From Enterobacteriaceae bacterium (lineage in GTDB: Bacteria > Pseudomonadota > Gammaproteobacteria > Enterobacterales > Enterobacteriaceae): 40,916 nucleotides of DNA. A model generated the notes under the pieces. The model was not told the DNA's origin and did not search any database. It saw nothing but the letters and a program-made list of their open reading frames with translations. A program made the translations under genes and the position numbers. This document shows positions 1-8,672 of this stretch, one piece after another. Location: positions 1 through 40,916 of the forward strand of contig JAIRVT010000011.1 of NCBI GenBank assembly GCA_031253755.1, in the 5' to 3' direction. Position 1 is the stretch's first letter. Every line of letters begins with the position of its first letter.

Positions 1-256
1 GCTCACTCACGATCGTTTCTATCGGCAAGCTACTCTGCTGTTCAGTGTTATACCCTAGTCGCGGCATGATATGTTGAACACCGTCATAGTTCCAGCGGTA
101 ATCTTGAGTTTCGATTGTTAGCAAGGCACGGGCAAAAATAGCGAGATCACGGCGCGGTCGTGGGGCTGAGATTGGTAACTCTACCCATCCTTCATAGCGT
201 TGCGATTTATGGGAATCAGGGTCGTGATAAGCCGCCGGTAACCGAAATATCGCCAT
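1..256 (-). CDS. Unrecognised protein, N-terminal 85 residues (runs off the window)
   Basis: An open frame begins with ATG at 256 and continues to the window edge without a stop. The peptide starts MAIFRLPAAYHDPDSHKSQ and is rich in Arg, Pro and Tyr. It has no signal peptide or membrane segment. I do not recognise a family. It begins 28 bp after the stop of the MFS transporter gene on the same strand, so the two are probably co-transcribed. The function may relate to whatever that transporter exports, but this is only positional inference. Being read without a stop for 85 codons in the strand of its neighbour supports it as a real gene. Confidence 0.5.
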   Translation of the reverse strand, partial: MAIFRLPAAYHDPDSHKSQRYEGWVELPISAPRPRRDLAIFARALLTIETQDYRWNYDGVQHIMPRLGYNTEQQSSLPIETIVSE

Positions 257-284
257 TAACATTCCCTAGCCGTTGTTAGTGTAC

Positions 285-1688
285 TCAGGCAACCCGGACA
301 CGGCGCACGAGTAACGTGGCGAGTACCGGCGCGAGCGCAAAGACCGCAAATAACCATACCGCCGCACTCTGAGTGCCAGCCAATCCGCCCGGATCGGTAA
401 ACCCGGCTAGGTTTGCAACGATTCCGGCAAGTGCTGAACCAATAGCAGTCGCAAACAGTTGCACAGTGGTAATTGAAGTTGATGCAAGATCTTCCTGACC
501 CTTTGGTGCGCTGGTAAATACTTGGGTAAGCAGGTGTGGCCAGGTTGCACCAATGCCTGCGCCAACAGCAGCAAGGGCTACGCACATCAATATCAGGCCA
601 GAATTCGGGTCGAACAGGGATTGCGATGGCATGATGATCGCGAGAGCGATAAGGGCAAGTACCACCAATATAGGACCACTGCGTACTAATCTTTGTACCG
701 TTTGCGGGCTGCGTCCAGAGCTAAACAGTGAACCAACCGTCCAGCCTGCTGCCATCAACGCAGTCGCATAGCCAGCAATTAATGGCTGGTAGCCGTGGAT
801 TGTTTGCAGGAAATAGGGGACAAATATTTCGGTTGTCATACCGATGACCAGCAAGCTCATGCTGGCATAGATGGCACCAAGAGGCGCTTTGATATCGTAA
901 GCCCCGGACGGCAGTAATTTAATTTTTGAATTACGATCAAAGCGAGCAATCAAAGCGACAATGGCAAGACCAACGATAACCCCCCCGATATTTGGTAGCA
1001 TCGCTTTAGACAAACTGGCGAGTGATATAATCAGTACCGAAACGCCCAGTAGCAGGATTTTGCCTATTGCGGCGCGCTCCGCTGGTGTGTCGGATTTTTT
1101 ATAGGCAGATAATTGCACAAGCACAATGATTGCCAGTATAGCGGCGATTGGTAACAGTGAGATGAATGCCAGACGCCATGTATCGGCATGCGCGAAGACA
1201 CCACCGATAGCAGGCCCGCAGAGGGTTGCAATGCCCCACATACCGGAAACCATCGCCATAGCGCGGGGCCACAACCGTTCAGCAAAAACAATACGAATAA
1301 GTGCGTAACTGAGTGCAAACAAAATACCGCCGCCGAAGCCCTGTATAAATCGCCCGATAAGCATCCACATCATGTCTTTGGCACTTGCGCAAATGAGTGT
1401 TCCAGCACAAAACACGATAAGTGCGATAAGGTAAGCCGCCCGAGGCCCGAAACGACTAAGAACATTTTTAGATAATGGTGCACCGATAATCGACGCAACC
1501 ATAAACAGCGTGGTATTCCATGCGTAGTATTCAAGCCCGCCAATGTCGCGTACAACGGATGGCAGTATTGTCGTTGCGATATAGATATTGATCGCATGTA
1601 ATGCGACTCCCCCTGCAAGCGCAATTGAAAGCAAGCCATTACGTCCGGAAAGTAGCTCTCCCCAAGTAGGCGTAGTATTAGAACTCAT
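285..1688 (-). CDS. Major facilitator superfamily transporter (drug/metabolite efflux type)
   Basis: This 467-residue protein is almost entirely hydrophobic, with about 12-14 predicted membrane segments. The first helix follows a short cytoplasmic tail of about 20 residues. The stretch around residues 110-150 (FIQGFGGGILFALSYALIR) resembles the motif of drug:H+ antiporters of the DHA type, and GIATLCGPAIGG near residue 155 matches the antiporter motif C with its conserved Gly-Pro. Such proteins exchange protons for small amphipathic compounds across the inner membrane. The substrate cannot be told from sequence. It is followed 28 bp later by an unrecognised gene on the same strand. Upstream lies a gene-fragment scar, so it may sit in a recently rearranged accessory region. 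Confidence 0.85.
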   Translation of the reverse strand: MSSNTTPTWGELLSGRNGLLSIALAGGVALHAINIYIATTILPSVVRDIGGLEYYAWNTTLFMVASIIGAPLSKNVLSRFGPRAAYLIALIVFCAGTLICASAKDMMWMLIGRFIQGFGGGILFALSYALIRIVFAERLWPRAMAMVSGMWGIATLCGPAIGGVFAHADTWRLAFISLLPIAAILAIIVLVQLSAYKKSDTPAERAAIGKILLLGVSVLIISLASLSKAMLPNIGGVIVGLAIVALIARFDRNSKIKLLPSGAYDIKAPLGAIYASMSLLVIGMTTEIFVPYFLQTIHGYQPLIAGYATALMAAGWTVGSLFSSGRSPQTVQRLVRSGPILVVLALIALAIIMPSQSLFDPNSGLILMCVALAAVGAGIGATWPHLLTQVFTSAPKGQEDLASTSITTVQLFATAIGSALAGIVANLAGFTDPGGLAGTQSAAVWLFAVFALAPVLATLLVRRVRVA

Positions 1689-1725
1689 GGACTACCTCGT
1701 CTGTTTGTCGATTAAAAAAGAGTTA

Positions 1726-1850
1726 TCAGTTCAGAGAGAAATGTTGAGAGATGAGATGTGGATTACTCTCAAGCATTTCGATTTCTGGTGAATAGACTTC
1801 GATGACCAAACCATCAGGATCGTCAAAGTAGACATATGCTTTCCAGCAGG
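1726..1850 (-). pseudogene. C-terminal remnant of a VOC (glyoxalase/bleomycin-resistance fold) protein
   Basis: In this frame the last roughly 40 codons read AYVYFDDPDGLVIEVYSPE and onward to a stop at 1726. The pattern F-x-DPDG-x-x-I-E-V is the typical last beta-strand region of vicinal-oxygen-chelate proteins, where the Glu is a metal ligand. Nothing VOC-like precedes it: upstream of about 1850 the homology switches to a WD40 protein in another frame. It is therefore the 3' end of a gene whose 5' part was deleted. It is unlikely to be expressed as a functional protein. Confidence 0.6.
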
Positions 1851-2078
1851 ATAGGGTACTGTCCAGAGCCGGGCGCTGTAATCTGATGAAGAGGTAACGG
1901 CATAATTGCCATCGGGAGAAAAGATGCCCTGATTTGCTAAATGATCGTGCATCGCACAGGCGATTGGGCGCTGCGTTTTCGCATCCCATAGGATGACTTG
2001 GTTATCGTAACCGGCAGTTAATACGTATTTATCACGATAGGCAGAAATTCCGTTAATCGGTGCATGATGAGTGATCAT
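1847..2078 (-). pseudogene. N-terminal remnant of a WD40-repeat protein
   Basis: The frame starts at ATG 2078 behind a good ribosome binding site (GGAGGAATTCC just upstream). It encodes two WD40-like blades: DNQVILWDAKTQRPIACAM near residues 24-42, then SPDGNYAVTSSSDYSARLW near residues 54-72. After the second LW the WD40 homology stops abruptly at about position 1850. The frame then runs through VOC-gene DNA out of register to a stop at 1731. WD40 propellers usually have seven blades, so only a fraction remains. The start signals are intact, so a chimeric peptide of about 115 residues could still be made. Confidence 0.65.
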
Positions 2079-2212
2079 TGGAATTCCTCCCCGATATTAA
2101 TGGTGTGATGGTGTTTAGTGAAAATGTTATTTACCATTTCATAATGGATAAAAAAAGAATATATGGCTTTACCTTACCATATGTAAACTTAAAAGGAATA
2201 TCTGTGATATGT

Positions 2213-2240
2213 TTGGGCGGAAATATTAATTTCCACCCAA
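2213..2240. other. Stem-loop downstream of the ABC transporter operon
   Basis: A 12-bp inverted repeat (TTGGGCGGAAAT against ATTTCCACCCAA) with a 4-base loop has one mismatch. Read on the minus strand that position is a G-U wobble. It lies about 40 bp beyond the last gene of the minus-strand ABC operon, where a terminator or RNA-stabilising hairpin would sit. No T-run follows, so factor-independent termination is not well supported. Confidence 0.35.
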
Positions 2241-2282
2241 GTAGTGGTGATTTAATTAAATTGATAAGGTGCTTAATTTATA

Positions 2283-3002
2283 TTAAATATTAACCTCAGG
2301 TGTTATTTTTAATTCTTTCTCACGCCTGACCGAAAAACGGCGGGCGATAGTGTTAGCTGTTAATTCCAGTGATAAACACATCACGAAATAAACCAGTGCG
2401 ACAAATAAAAAAACTTCCATTGGATAAACCATGCTGCGGTTATTGACCTGTGTCGCCAAAAATGACAGTTCTGCCACGCCGACAATATATGCCAGTGAAG
2501 TATCTTTGATTAAGGCTATCCATTGGTTGATGAAGGAAGGCACCATCATGCGCAATGCCTGTGGCAGAATGATGTGCCACAAAACTTCCCAGCGATTGAA
2601 ACCCAGCGACAGGCCGGCTCGCCACTGGCCTTCATCCATCGCCAGAATGCCCGCTTTGACGCCGTGAGCCAGATAAGCCGAGGTGATCAGTGCTAAGGCA
2701 CAGACGACGGTGGTGATTTCGGGAATGTCCATGCCCAAAACGACGGGTAACAGAAAATAAGTCCAGAAAATTAACATAATGACCGGAATGGCGCGGAAAA
2801 ATCCCAACACTGCCGCCAGCAAATTGACCCAAAAACCCCGCAGCATTGCCAATGCCACACCAGCCACTGTGCCTAAAACAATGGAAATAGCACCGGCTAC
2901 AACGCTTATCAATAGCGTCAATGCCGCGCCTTCCAACGGCCCGTCAGGGAAGGTTCCCAACAGCAAATAGCGCCAGTTTTCTGCGATAACCGTAAAATCC
3001 AT
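2283..3002 (-). CDS. Polar amino-acid ABC transporter, inner-membrane permease (second subunit)
   Basis: This 239-residue protein has about five membrane helices and the EAA loop typical of bacterial import permeases. The loop lies near residues 125-150 (SLGFNRWEVLWHIILPQALR), where G-x-x-x-x-x-x-x-x-x-I-x-LP contacts the ATPase. The HisM/GltK family (PF00528) is the best match, and its members work as heterodimers with a second permease. That partner gene ends one base before this start, so the two are translationally linked. Together with the binding protein gene upstream they form an amino-acid importer. No ATPase gene lies next to them, so the complex must borrow one or the gene was lost. 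The substrate is unknown. Confidence 0.85.
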   Translation of the reverse strand: MDFTVIAENWRYLLLGTFPDGPLEGAALTLLISVVAGAISIVLGTVAGVALAMLRGFWVNLLAAVLGFFRAIPVIMLIFWTYFLLPVVLGMDIPEITTVVCALALITSAYLAHGVKAGILAMDEGQWRAGLSLGFNRWEVLWHIILPQALRMMVPSFINQWIALIKDTSLAYIVGVAELSFLATQVNNRSMVYPMEVFLFVALVYFVMCLSLELTANTIARRFSVRREKELKITPEVNI

Positions 3003-3003
3003 A

Positions 3004-3756
3004 TTAATACCCTCTCGCCAGTATTCTCTGTTGACTCCATTGTCCCCAGCCTTCCATCACCGCAATAATGGCAATGTAAAGCACGGTGGCAACGCCGAAT
3101 GCTTCAAATGTCTGTAAGGATTGCGTTTCTACCTGACGGGAAGCGTAGGAAAGTTCAGCGACACCAATCGCCATCGTCAGTGATGAGTTTTTGACGATAG
3201 TCATGTACTGCCCCAAAAGCGGTGGCAGGGCAATTTTCAATGCCTGTGGTAAGACGATATGGCGCATCGCCTGCCAACTCGTTAAGCCCAGCGCATGGGC
3301 GGCATATTTTTGCCCTTGCCCGACGCCGCGCATTCCGGCCCTCAATTCTTCTGCTATAAATGGTGCGGAATAAAGCGTCAGGCCAATAAAGCCCGCCAGA
3401 AATTCAAATGAGGGCCATTCCAGTGTTAAGCCGGCAAGGGTGGCTTCATGAGGCGTATTCAGCCAGATCATTGCGGCCTGTGGCAAAATCTGACCGGAGG
3501 CGAAATACCAGAAAAACAGTTGCACCAGCAGCGGTGTATTACGGAATACCGAGGTGTACACCATAACCAGCCAACGCAATGCCTTGTGGATAAAGGCGTT
3601 GTTCTGGTTGTCCCGCGCAGCCGCAACGATAAAGCCCAATAAGGTGGAAGAGATAATGGTACAGGCAGAGAGCAACAGCGTAATCAGAAACCCCTGCCAG
3701 AGCCATTGCAGATATTCAGGTGCCAGTAAATGCGCGCCAATAAATTGTTCAAACAT
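3004..3756 (-). CDS. Polar amino-acid ABC transporter, inner-membrane permease (first subunit)
   Basis: A 250-residue permease of the HisQ/GltJ type. It has a membrane helix in its first 45 residues, the conserved FRNTPLLVQLFFWYF segment near residues 72-86, and an EAA loop (ALGLTSWQAMRHIVLPQALK) near residues 155-174. FRNTPLLVQ is diagnostic of amino-acid import permeases. It pairs with the next gene, whose start follows by one base. It lies 82 bp downstream of the binding-protein gene on the same strand. Family membership is certain; amino-acid specificity is not. Confidence 0.87.
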   Translation of the reverse strand: MFEQFIGAHLLAPEYLQWLWQGFLITLLLSACTIISSTLLGFIVAAARDNQNNAFIHKALRWLVMVYTSVFRNTPLLVQLFFWYFASGQILPQAAMIWLNTPHEATLAGLTLEWPSFEFLAGFIGLTLYSAPFIAEELRAGMRGVGQGQKYAAHALGLTSWQAMRHIVLPQALKIALPPLLGQYMTIVKNSSLTMAIGVAELSYASRQVETQSLQTFEAFGVATVLYIAIIAVMEGWGQWSQQRILARGY

Positions 3757-3838
3757 ATTATGTTATTCACCCTATCAACAAACAGCACAGCCCCGCACAG
3801 TGGCGAGGCTGGTTAATCATGTCGTTTTTCGTTCGTAT

Positions 3839-4726
3839 TTATTGTTTTGCCTGACTGCCCAATGGCGCAAATGTAAAATCGCCCCGTGGCTGGGCTGATT
3901 TTGTTTCCGGGCCAAACCAGCGGTTGTAAATTTCTTTCGCTTTGCCCTCTTTTTCCAGTTTCAGCAACGTCTGGTTTACGGATTCCACCAAGCGGTTTTC
4001 TCCTTTTGAGGCTGCCACAGCCTGATATTCTTTGGTAATGCTGAAAGGTGATATTTCAAAATCTGCTTTTTGTGCTTCAGGGACATTGGCTAACAAACCC
4101 ACCAGTTTGGCATCATCCTGCGTGATGGCCTGAACGTTACCGTTTCTCAGCGCAGCAAATGCCAGCGGCGTATCGTCATAAGAGATCACTTTCGCCGTTG
4201 GATAACGTTCGCGTAAGGTAATTTCCTGAACGGTACCTTTATCCGCTCCGATACGCAGTTTGGCGATATCATCCGGCTGAGCCAGAACTCCCTTGCGGGC
4301 GATGAATTTTTGCCCGGTGGCAAAATAAGGAATGGAGAACGCCACCTGTTTTGCCCGTTCATCGGTGATCGTGAAGTTAGCGGCAATTAGGTCAATTTTC
4401 TTGGAGGAGAGCAGCGGAATGCGGTTGGCCGGGTTAGTCGGGCGTAGTTCCAGTTTGACGCCCAAATCGCTGGCAATGGCATTGGCAATATCGACGTCAT
4501 AGCCTGCCAGTTTTTTGGTTTTGGGATCGATAAAGCCGAAAGGCGGGTTACTGTCGAAGACCGCAATACGAACCGTACCGGCTTTTTTGATATCATCAAG
4601 TTTATCTGCCTTTGCTACACCAGAAACCACCACACCGGAAACCAATAGCAGGCCGGTCAGTAACGCAGCCAACGCGTTCGGTTTTTGTCGGGATAGGCTG
4701 CGCGGAGATTGATTGCGGACTTTCAT
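3839..4726 (-). CDS. Periplasmic amino-acid-binding protein of the ABC transporter
   Basis: This 295-residue protein has a long signal peptide (basic n-region, hydrophobic core near residues 17-38, AKA-D cleavage-like site near residue 41). The mature part is a type 3 solute-binding protein (PF00497): DDIKKAGTVRIAVFDSNPPFG, then GYDVDIANAIASDLGV, LLSSKKIDLIAANFTIT, and RIGADKGTVQE. These are the usual ligand-binding elements of glutamate/aspartate or basic amino-acid receptors. It captures substrate in the periplasm for the two permeases encoded downstream. Length is slightly above the family norm because of the extended signal region. Upstream lies an AT-rich promoter region and then a gene remnant. 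The ligand cannot be assigned from sequence alone. Confidence 0.85.
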   Translation of the reverse strand: MKVRNQSPRSLSRQKPNALAALLTGLLLVSGVVVSGVAKADKLDDIKKAGTVRIAVFDSNPPFGFIDPKTKKLAGYDVDIANAIASDLGVKLELRPTNPANRIPLLSSKKIDLIAANFTITDERAKQVAFSIPYFATGQKFIARKGVLAQPDDIAKLRIGADKGTVQEITLRERYPTAKVISYDDTPLAFAALRNGNVQAITQDDAKLVGLLANVPEAQKADFEISPFSITKEYQAVAASKGENRLVESVNQTLLKLEKEGKAKEIYNRWFGPETKSAQPRGDFTFAPLGSQAKQ

Positions 4727-4871
4727 TAGACACCCTCTATTTGCTAATAATTAACTGTTAACAATTATTTATGTCTGACAAAAGCTATCAATTTCGCTAT
4801 AGCGCATGAAATAATATAAAATGCTATGTTTATATTATTTGGGAATAAATCTGTCGTAACATTGGCGGAAT

Positions 4872-5094
4872 AAATCGCAAATGCAGTGGATTATCGACGG
4901 CTTATTTGATCTTCGTTGTTTTATCGAAAAAAATCGCGTGCGTTCCATTGCTATTCCTTCACTAGAAGCGGGAAATGGCGGTCTCAACTGGGATGATCCT
5001 TACTTGATGGTATTCACCATTGGCCAGCCGGAGATAAATGGGCTCAACGCAAACTTAAGCTATTTGATTTGCCTAAATTGGAGCTGGCGCTGAG
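4872..5094 (+). pseudogene. Remnant of a DarG-like macro-domain (DNA ADP-ribosylglycohydrolase) gene
   Basis: The frame reads [18 protein letters not shown], then [19 protein letters not shown]. DarG antitoxins and related macro domains carry a close equivalent: WRQKS, a helix, then SIAIPPLGxGxGGLxW, in which the glycine-rich loop binds ADP-ribose. A TAA stop lies two codons before the conserved Trp, so the N-terminal half of the domain is missing. Homology is lost again after about residue 45. No DarT toxin gene is present. What remains is a 5'- and 3'-truncated fossil of a DarTG-type toxin-antitoxin or anti-phage locus. It lies between the ABC importer and phoU, and an ATG at 4881 could still start a 70-residue peptide. 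Confidence 0.55.
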
Positions 5095-5167
5095 CCGCCT
5101 GAAGCACGTATCTTTGCTAGCGGAAAGTTAACGCATGCCAGATATCTCATCGCTTCAACCATCAAAC

Positions 5168-5884
5168 TCACTCATCTTTGGTCAATAACTCTTCCAGTTT
5201 ATCGCCGCCAATATGGCGAAAATCTTGCCCTTTGACGTAATAGAAGATCGATTCACAAATGTTTTGGCAGCGATCACCGATGCGTTCAATCGAACGGGCA
5301 CAGAGCAGTGCTGTCATGATGCTGGGGATGGTTCGTGGGTCTTCCATCATATACGTCATTAACTGGCGCACAATGCCTTCATATTTCTGATCGACTTTTT
5401 TGTCTTCACGATAAATACGAATCGCTTCTGACAAATCCATGCGGGCAAAGGCATCCAGCACATCATGCAACATGCGGATGGTATGCCAGCCCAGCGATTC
5501 CAGATTGACCAGCAGAGGCTGCTGTTGCTGGGAAAATTTCTCCAGCGCGGTCTGGCAGATTTTATTCGCGACATCACCAATGCGTTCCAGCTCGGTAATG
5601 GTTCTTGAGATAACCATAATCAGGCGCAGGTCACTGGCAGCAGGCTGGCGCAGGGCGATGATTCGGACGCAGGCTTCATCGATGGCGACTTCCATCATGT
5701 TGACTTTCTGGTCATCCTCAATCACTTGTTGCGCCAATGCCTTATCCTGATTATGCATTGCCATAATTGCCTTACTGAGCTGTTCTTCCACCAGCCCGCC
5801 CATTGCCATGAGTTCTGTGCGGATATGCTCCAATTCAGCGTTGAACTGACCGGAAATGTGCTTGTTGAGGTTCAGACTGTCCAT
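5168..5884 (-). CDS. phoU: PhoU, phosphate signalling regulator
   Basis: The 238-residue product matches E. coli PhoU closely from its first residues ([14 protein letters not shown]) to the end. It has the two three-helix PhoU repeats and their metal-binding motifs ([18 protein letters not shown] near residue 65; [15 protein letters not shown] near residue 195). PhoU links the PstSCAB importer to the PhoR sensor, silencing the Pho regulon when phosphate is plentiful and limiting transporter activity. The start at 5884 is preferred over an in-frame ATG at 5905, because it matches the orthologue and has GGGAG nine bases upstream. It is the last gene of the pst operon and starts 17 bp after pstB. 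Confidence 0.97.
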   Translation of the reverse strand: MDSLNLNKHISGQFNAELEHIRTELMAMGGLVEEQLSKAIMAMHNQDKALAQQVIEDDQKVNMMEVAIDEACVRIIALRQPAASDLRLIMVISRTITELERIGDVANKICQTALEKFSQQQQPLLVNLESLGWHTIRMLHDVLDAFARMDLSEAIRIYREDKKVDQKYEGIVRQLMTYMMEDPRTIPSIMTALLCARSIERIGDRCQNICESIFYYVKGQDFRHIGGDKLEELLTKDE

Positions 5885-5901
5885 CTTTATATGCTCCCGT
5901 A

Positions 5902-6678
5902 TCAACCGTAACGACCGGTAATATAATCTTCGGTCTGCTTCATTTTCGGTGTGGTAAATAACATGTCAGTGTCACTGAATTCAATTAACTCACCGAGGTA
6001 CATAAATGCCGTGTGGTCCGAACAACGCGCTGCCTGCTGCATATTGTGAGTCACGATCACCACGGTATATTCCGATTTCAGTTCACTGATCAGTTCTTCT
6101 ATACGCCCGGTAGATATCGGGTCAAGGGCAGAACATGGCTCATCCAGCAACAGCACTTCCGGGCGGATCGCAATCCCACGGGCAATGCACAGGCGCTGCT
6201 GCTGACCACCGGAAAGGCTGTAGCCACTCTGGTGCAGCTTATCTTTGGTTTCGTCCCACAATGCGGCTTTTGTCAGCGCCCACTGGACACGTTCGTCCAT
6301 CTCAACTCTGGGCAGTTTTTCAAACAAACGCACACCAAAAGCGATATTGTCGTAAATCGACATCGGAAACGGCGTTGGTTTCTGGAAAACCATACCGACT
6401 TTTGCCCGCAGCAGTGCGATGTCCTGTTTATCCGTCAGGATATTGGTGCCATCCAGCAGAATTTGGCCTTCCGCCCGCTGTTCTCCATACAGCGCATACA
6501 TTTTGTTAAAGGTACGCAATAATGTTGATTTCCCACATCCTGATGGGCCAATAAAGGCAGTGACTTTATTCTGTGCAATATCCAATGTGATATTTTTCAG
6601 TGCGTGAAATTTACCGTAATAGAAATTCAGATCACGTACTTGGATTTTACTCCCCGCAATATCATCAGCCTTGTTCAT
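5902..6678 (-). CDS. pstB: PstB, phosphate ABC transporter ATPase
   Basis: This 258-residue ATPase has a Walker A motif (GPSGCGKST near residues 43-51), a Q-loop ([14 protein letters not shown]), the ABC signature LSGGQQQR, a Walker B ([13 protein letters not shown]) and the H-loop histidine in [14 protein letters not shown]. These are the hallmarks of PstB and match E. coli along the whole length. A PstB dimer powers import of inorganic phosphate through the PstC/PstA channel. The gene lies 36 bp downstream of pstA and 17 bp upstream of phoU. Expression should follow the Pho box upstream of pstS. Confidence 0.97.
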   Translation of the reverse strand: MNKADDIAGSKIQVRDLNFYYGKFHALKNITLDIAQNKVTAFIGPSGCGKSTLLRTFNKMYALYGEQRAEGQILLDGTNILTDKQDIALLRAKVGMVFQKPTPFPMSIYDNIAFGVRLFEKLPRVEMDERVQWALTKAALWDETKDKLHQSGYSLSGGQQQRLCIARGIAIRPEVLLLDEPCSALDPISTGRIEELISELKSEYTVVIVTHNMQQAARCSDHTAFMYLGELIEFSDTDMLFTTPKMKQTEDYITGRYG

Positions 6679-6714
6679 CAGCAGTTTCTCTCAAGTTTTA
6701 TCGGAGCGTTTTTA

Positions 6715-7659
6715 TCAGTCTTTCTTTCTGGTAAACGATTTACCTGAAAATGATTTACCTGAAAATGAGTTATTCGCAAACAACAGGCGTGCCAGAATAT
6801 TAATCAACAGTACACACAGAGTGATCAGCAGAACACCGGCCCATGCCAGTTGTTGCCAATCCGCAAATGGACTCATGGCAAATTTAAAAATGGTGACAGG
6901 CAGGTTGGCTATAGGATGGCTGAGATCAGTGCTCCAGAATTGGTTGGAAAGCGAAGTGAACAGCAGGGGCGCAGTTTCCCCGGCAATACGGGCGATAGCC
7001 AGCAAAACGCCAGTGATAATGCCTGACGTTGAGGCTTTCAGCGTAATCGCGGTGATCATTTTCCATTTTGGCGTTCCCAACGCATAAGCGGCTTCACGCA
7101 AGCTATCCGGCACCAGCTTAATCATATTTTCCGTTGTGCGAATGACAATCGGGATTTGTAGCAAAGCCAGTGCAATTACTCCCGCCCAACCAGAGAAATG
7201 CTCCATTCTGGTCACAACGATCGTGTAGACAAACAGCCCGACTACAATGGAAGGCGCAGAAAGCAGGATGTCATTGATGAAACGAATCACCTCCGCCAGT
7301 AAAGAGCGGCGGCCATATTCCGCCAGATAGATGCCCGCCATAATTCCCAACGGTGTGCCGATGGCAGTTGCCCAGAAAATCAGCAGCCCGCTGCCGACTA
7401 TCGCATTGGCCAGCCCGCCGCCTTTCGTATCCGGCGGTGGCGTCATTTCTGTGAATAACGCCAGCGACATGCCATCAATTCCCTTGGTGACGGTAGAGAT
7501 TAAGATCCAAATCAGCCAGAACAGGCCGAATGCCATCGTTGCCATAGATAAAAGCAGGGTGAGGCGGTTTTTCTGGCGTCGTCTGGCCTGCATCCGGCTC
7601 CGGCTTTTCATCTCGGAACCCTTAATTTCCTGCGGCGGGTATTTATCGATCATGACCAT
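6715..7659 (-). CDS. pstA: PstA, phosphate ABC transporter permease
   Basis: A 314-residue permease with about six membrane helices. It is nearly identical to E. coli PstA across [32 protein letters not shown] and the EAA loop region [17 protein letters not shown]. It pairs with PstC to form the phosphate channel. The start at 7659 is chosen because AGGGG lies about eight bases before it. An upstream ATG at 7674 would overlap pstC further, and 7653 is also possible. The C-terminus is extended relative to E. coli: after [10 protein letters not shown] comes a repeated SFSGK-type tail from a 15-bp tandem duplication (6737-6766). The N-terminus is also longer than in E. coli by about 15 residues. 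Confidence 0.95.
   Translation of the reverse strand: MVMIDKYPPQEIKGSEMKSRSRMQARRRQKNRLTLLLSMATMAFGLFWLIWILISTVTKGIDGMSLALFTEMTPPPDTKGGGLANAIVGSGLLIFWATAIGTPLGIMAGIYLAEYGRRSLLAEVIRFINDILLSAPSIVVGLFVYTIVVTRMEHFSGWAGVIALALLQIPIVIRTTENMIKLVPDSLREAAYALGTPKWKMITAITLKASTSGIITGVLLAIARIAGETAPLLFTSLSNQFWSTDLSHPIANLPVTIFKFAMSPFADWQQLAWAGVLLITLCVLLINILARLLFANNSFSGKSFSGKSFTRKKD
6737..6766. repeat. pstA: Two perfect 15-bp tandem copies at the 3' end of pstA
   Basis: The unit GATTTACCTGAAAAT occurs twice in direct succession. Because 15 is a multiple of three the duplication keeps the frame and encodes a repeated FSGKS tail that E. coli PstA lacks. Similar 15-16 bp duplications occur elsewhere in the window. 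Confidence 0.9.
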
Positions 7660-7660
7660 T

Positions 7661-8629
7661 TCAGCGCCCCTCATGTCTGGACAGACGCATTATCATCAAT
7701 TTTGACAACGCAAGTACGATAAAGGTGATGACAAATAAAATCAGTCCCAGCTCCATCAGAGCCGAGGTATGCAGCCCTGACTCCGCCTCAGCAAATTCGT
7801 TTGCCAGTGCAGAAGTGATGCTGTTTCCGGGCATATAGAGAGAGAAACTGTCCAATTGATAGGTGTTTCCGATAATAAAAGTGACGGCCATCGTTTCCCC
7901 TAATGCGCGCCCCAGCCCCAGCATAATGCCGCCGATAACCCCATTTTTGGTATAAGGCAGCACGATATGCCAGATCACTTCCCAAGTGGTACAACCAATT
8001 CCGTAAGCTGACTCTTTCATCATGACGGGCGTTTGTTCAAAGACATCGCGCATCACTGAGGCGATATAAGGGATAATCATAATGGCCAGAATAACCCCTG
8101 CCGCCAGAATACCGATGCCGAAAGCCGGGCCGGAAAACAGTTCACCCACAATGGGAATGCCCGATAACACATCAGCCACCGGTTGCTGGAACCAGGAGGC
8201 AAAAAGCGGCGCGAAAACAAACAGCCCCCACATGCCGTAAACGATGCTGGGAATGGCGGCCAATAACTCAATTGCCACACCCAACGGGCGTTTCAGCCAG
8301 TTGGGTGCCAGTTCAGTCAAAAACAGGGCGATGCCAAAACTGACCGGAACAGCAATGATCAGCGCAATTAATGAGGTGACCAATGTGCCGTAAATCGGCA
8401 CTAACGCACCGAAAATCTCGGCTGGCGCATCCCAGTCTTTATGCCAGAGAAAAGCAAACCCAAACTTCTGCATACTCGGCCATGAAGCAATGAACAGCGA
8501 GATAATAATGCCGCTCAGCAGGAATAGCGTCATCAATGCTGCCAGCCTGACCAGTACGCTGAAAATAGTGTCTCCCCGTTTGCCCGGTGTTTTCTGTGCT
8601 GTTTTCTTCGCTGCTTGGTGTTCAGCCAT
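7661..8629 (-). CDS. pstC: PstC, phosphate ABC transporter permease
   Basis: The 322-residue protein is a PstC orthologue with six membrane helices and an N-terminal cytoplasmic tail rich in Lys and Ala. Diagnostic stretches include [20 protein letters not shown], the [20 protein letters not shown] segment and the EAA-type loop [19 protein letters not shown]. It forms the membrane channel with PstA. Its stop codon lies one base beyond the preferred pstA start, so the two genes are translationally coupled. The gene lies 43 bp downstream of pstS. Confidence 0.97.
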   Translation of the reverse strand: MAEHQAAKKTAQKTPGKRGDTIFSVLVRLAALMTLFLLSGIIISLFIASWPSMQKFGFAFLWHKDWDAPAEIFGALVPIYGTLVTSLIALIIAVPVSFGIALFLTELAPNWLKRPLGVAIELLAAIPSIVYGMWGLFVFAPLFASWFQQPVADVLSGIPIVGELFSGPAFGIGILAAGVILAIMIIPYIASVMRDVFEQTPVMMKESAYGIGCTTWEVIWHIVLPYTKNGVIGGIMLGLGRALGETMAVTFIIGNTYQLDSFSLYMPGNSITSALANEFAEAESGLHTSALMELGLILFVITFIVLALSKLMIMRLSRHEGR

Positions 8630-8672
8630 ACGGTCAATTCCCTATCAATAATCCGAAATCCGCAGGGTATGG

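Noticed and set aside
2078..2293. 71-residue plus-strand frame between the WD40 remnant and the ABC permease
   Set aside because: It shares no recognisable motif, has AT-driven composition, no ribosome binding site, and overlaps the 3' end of the permease gene. It is probably chance.
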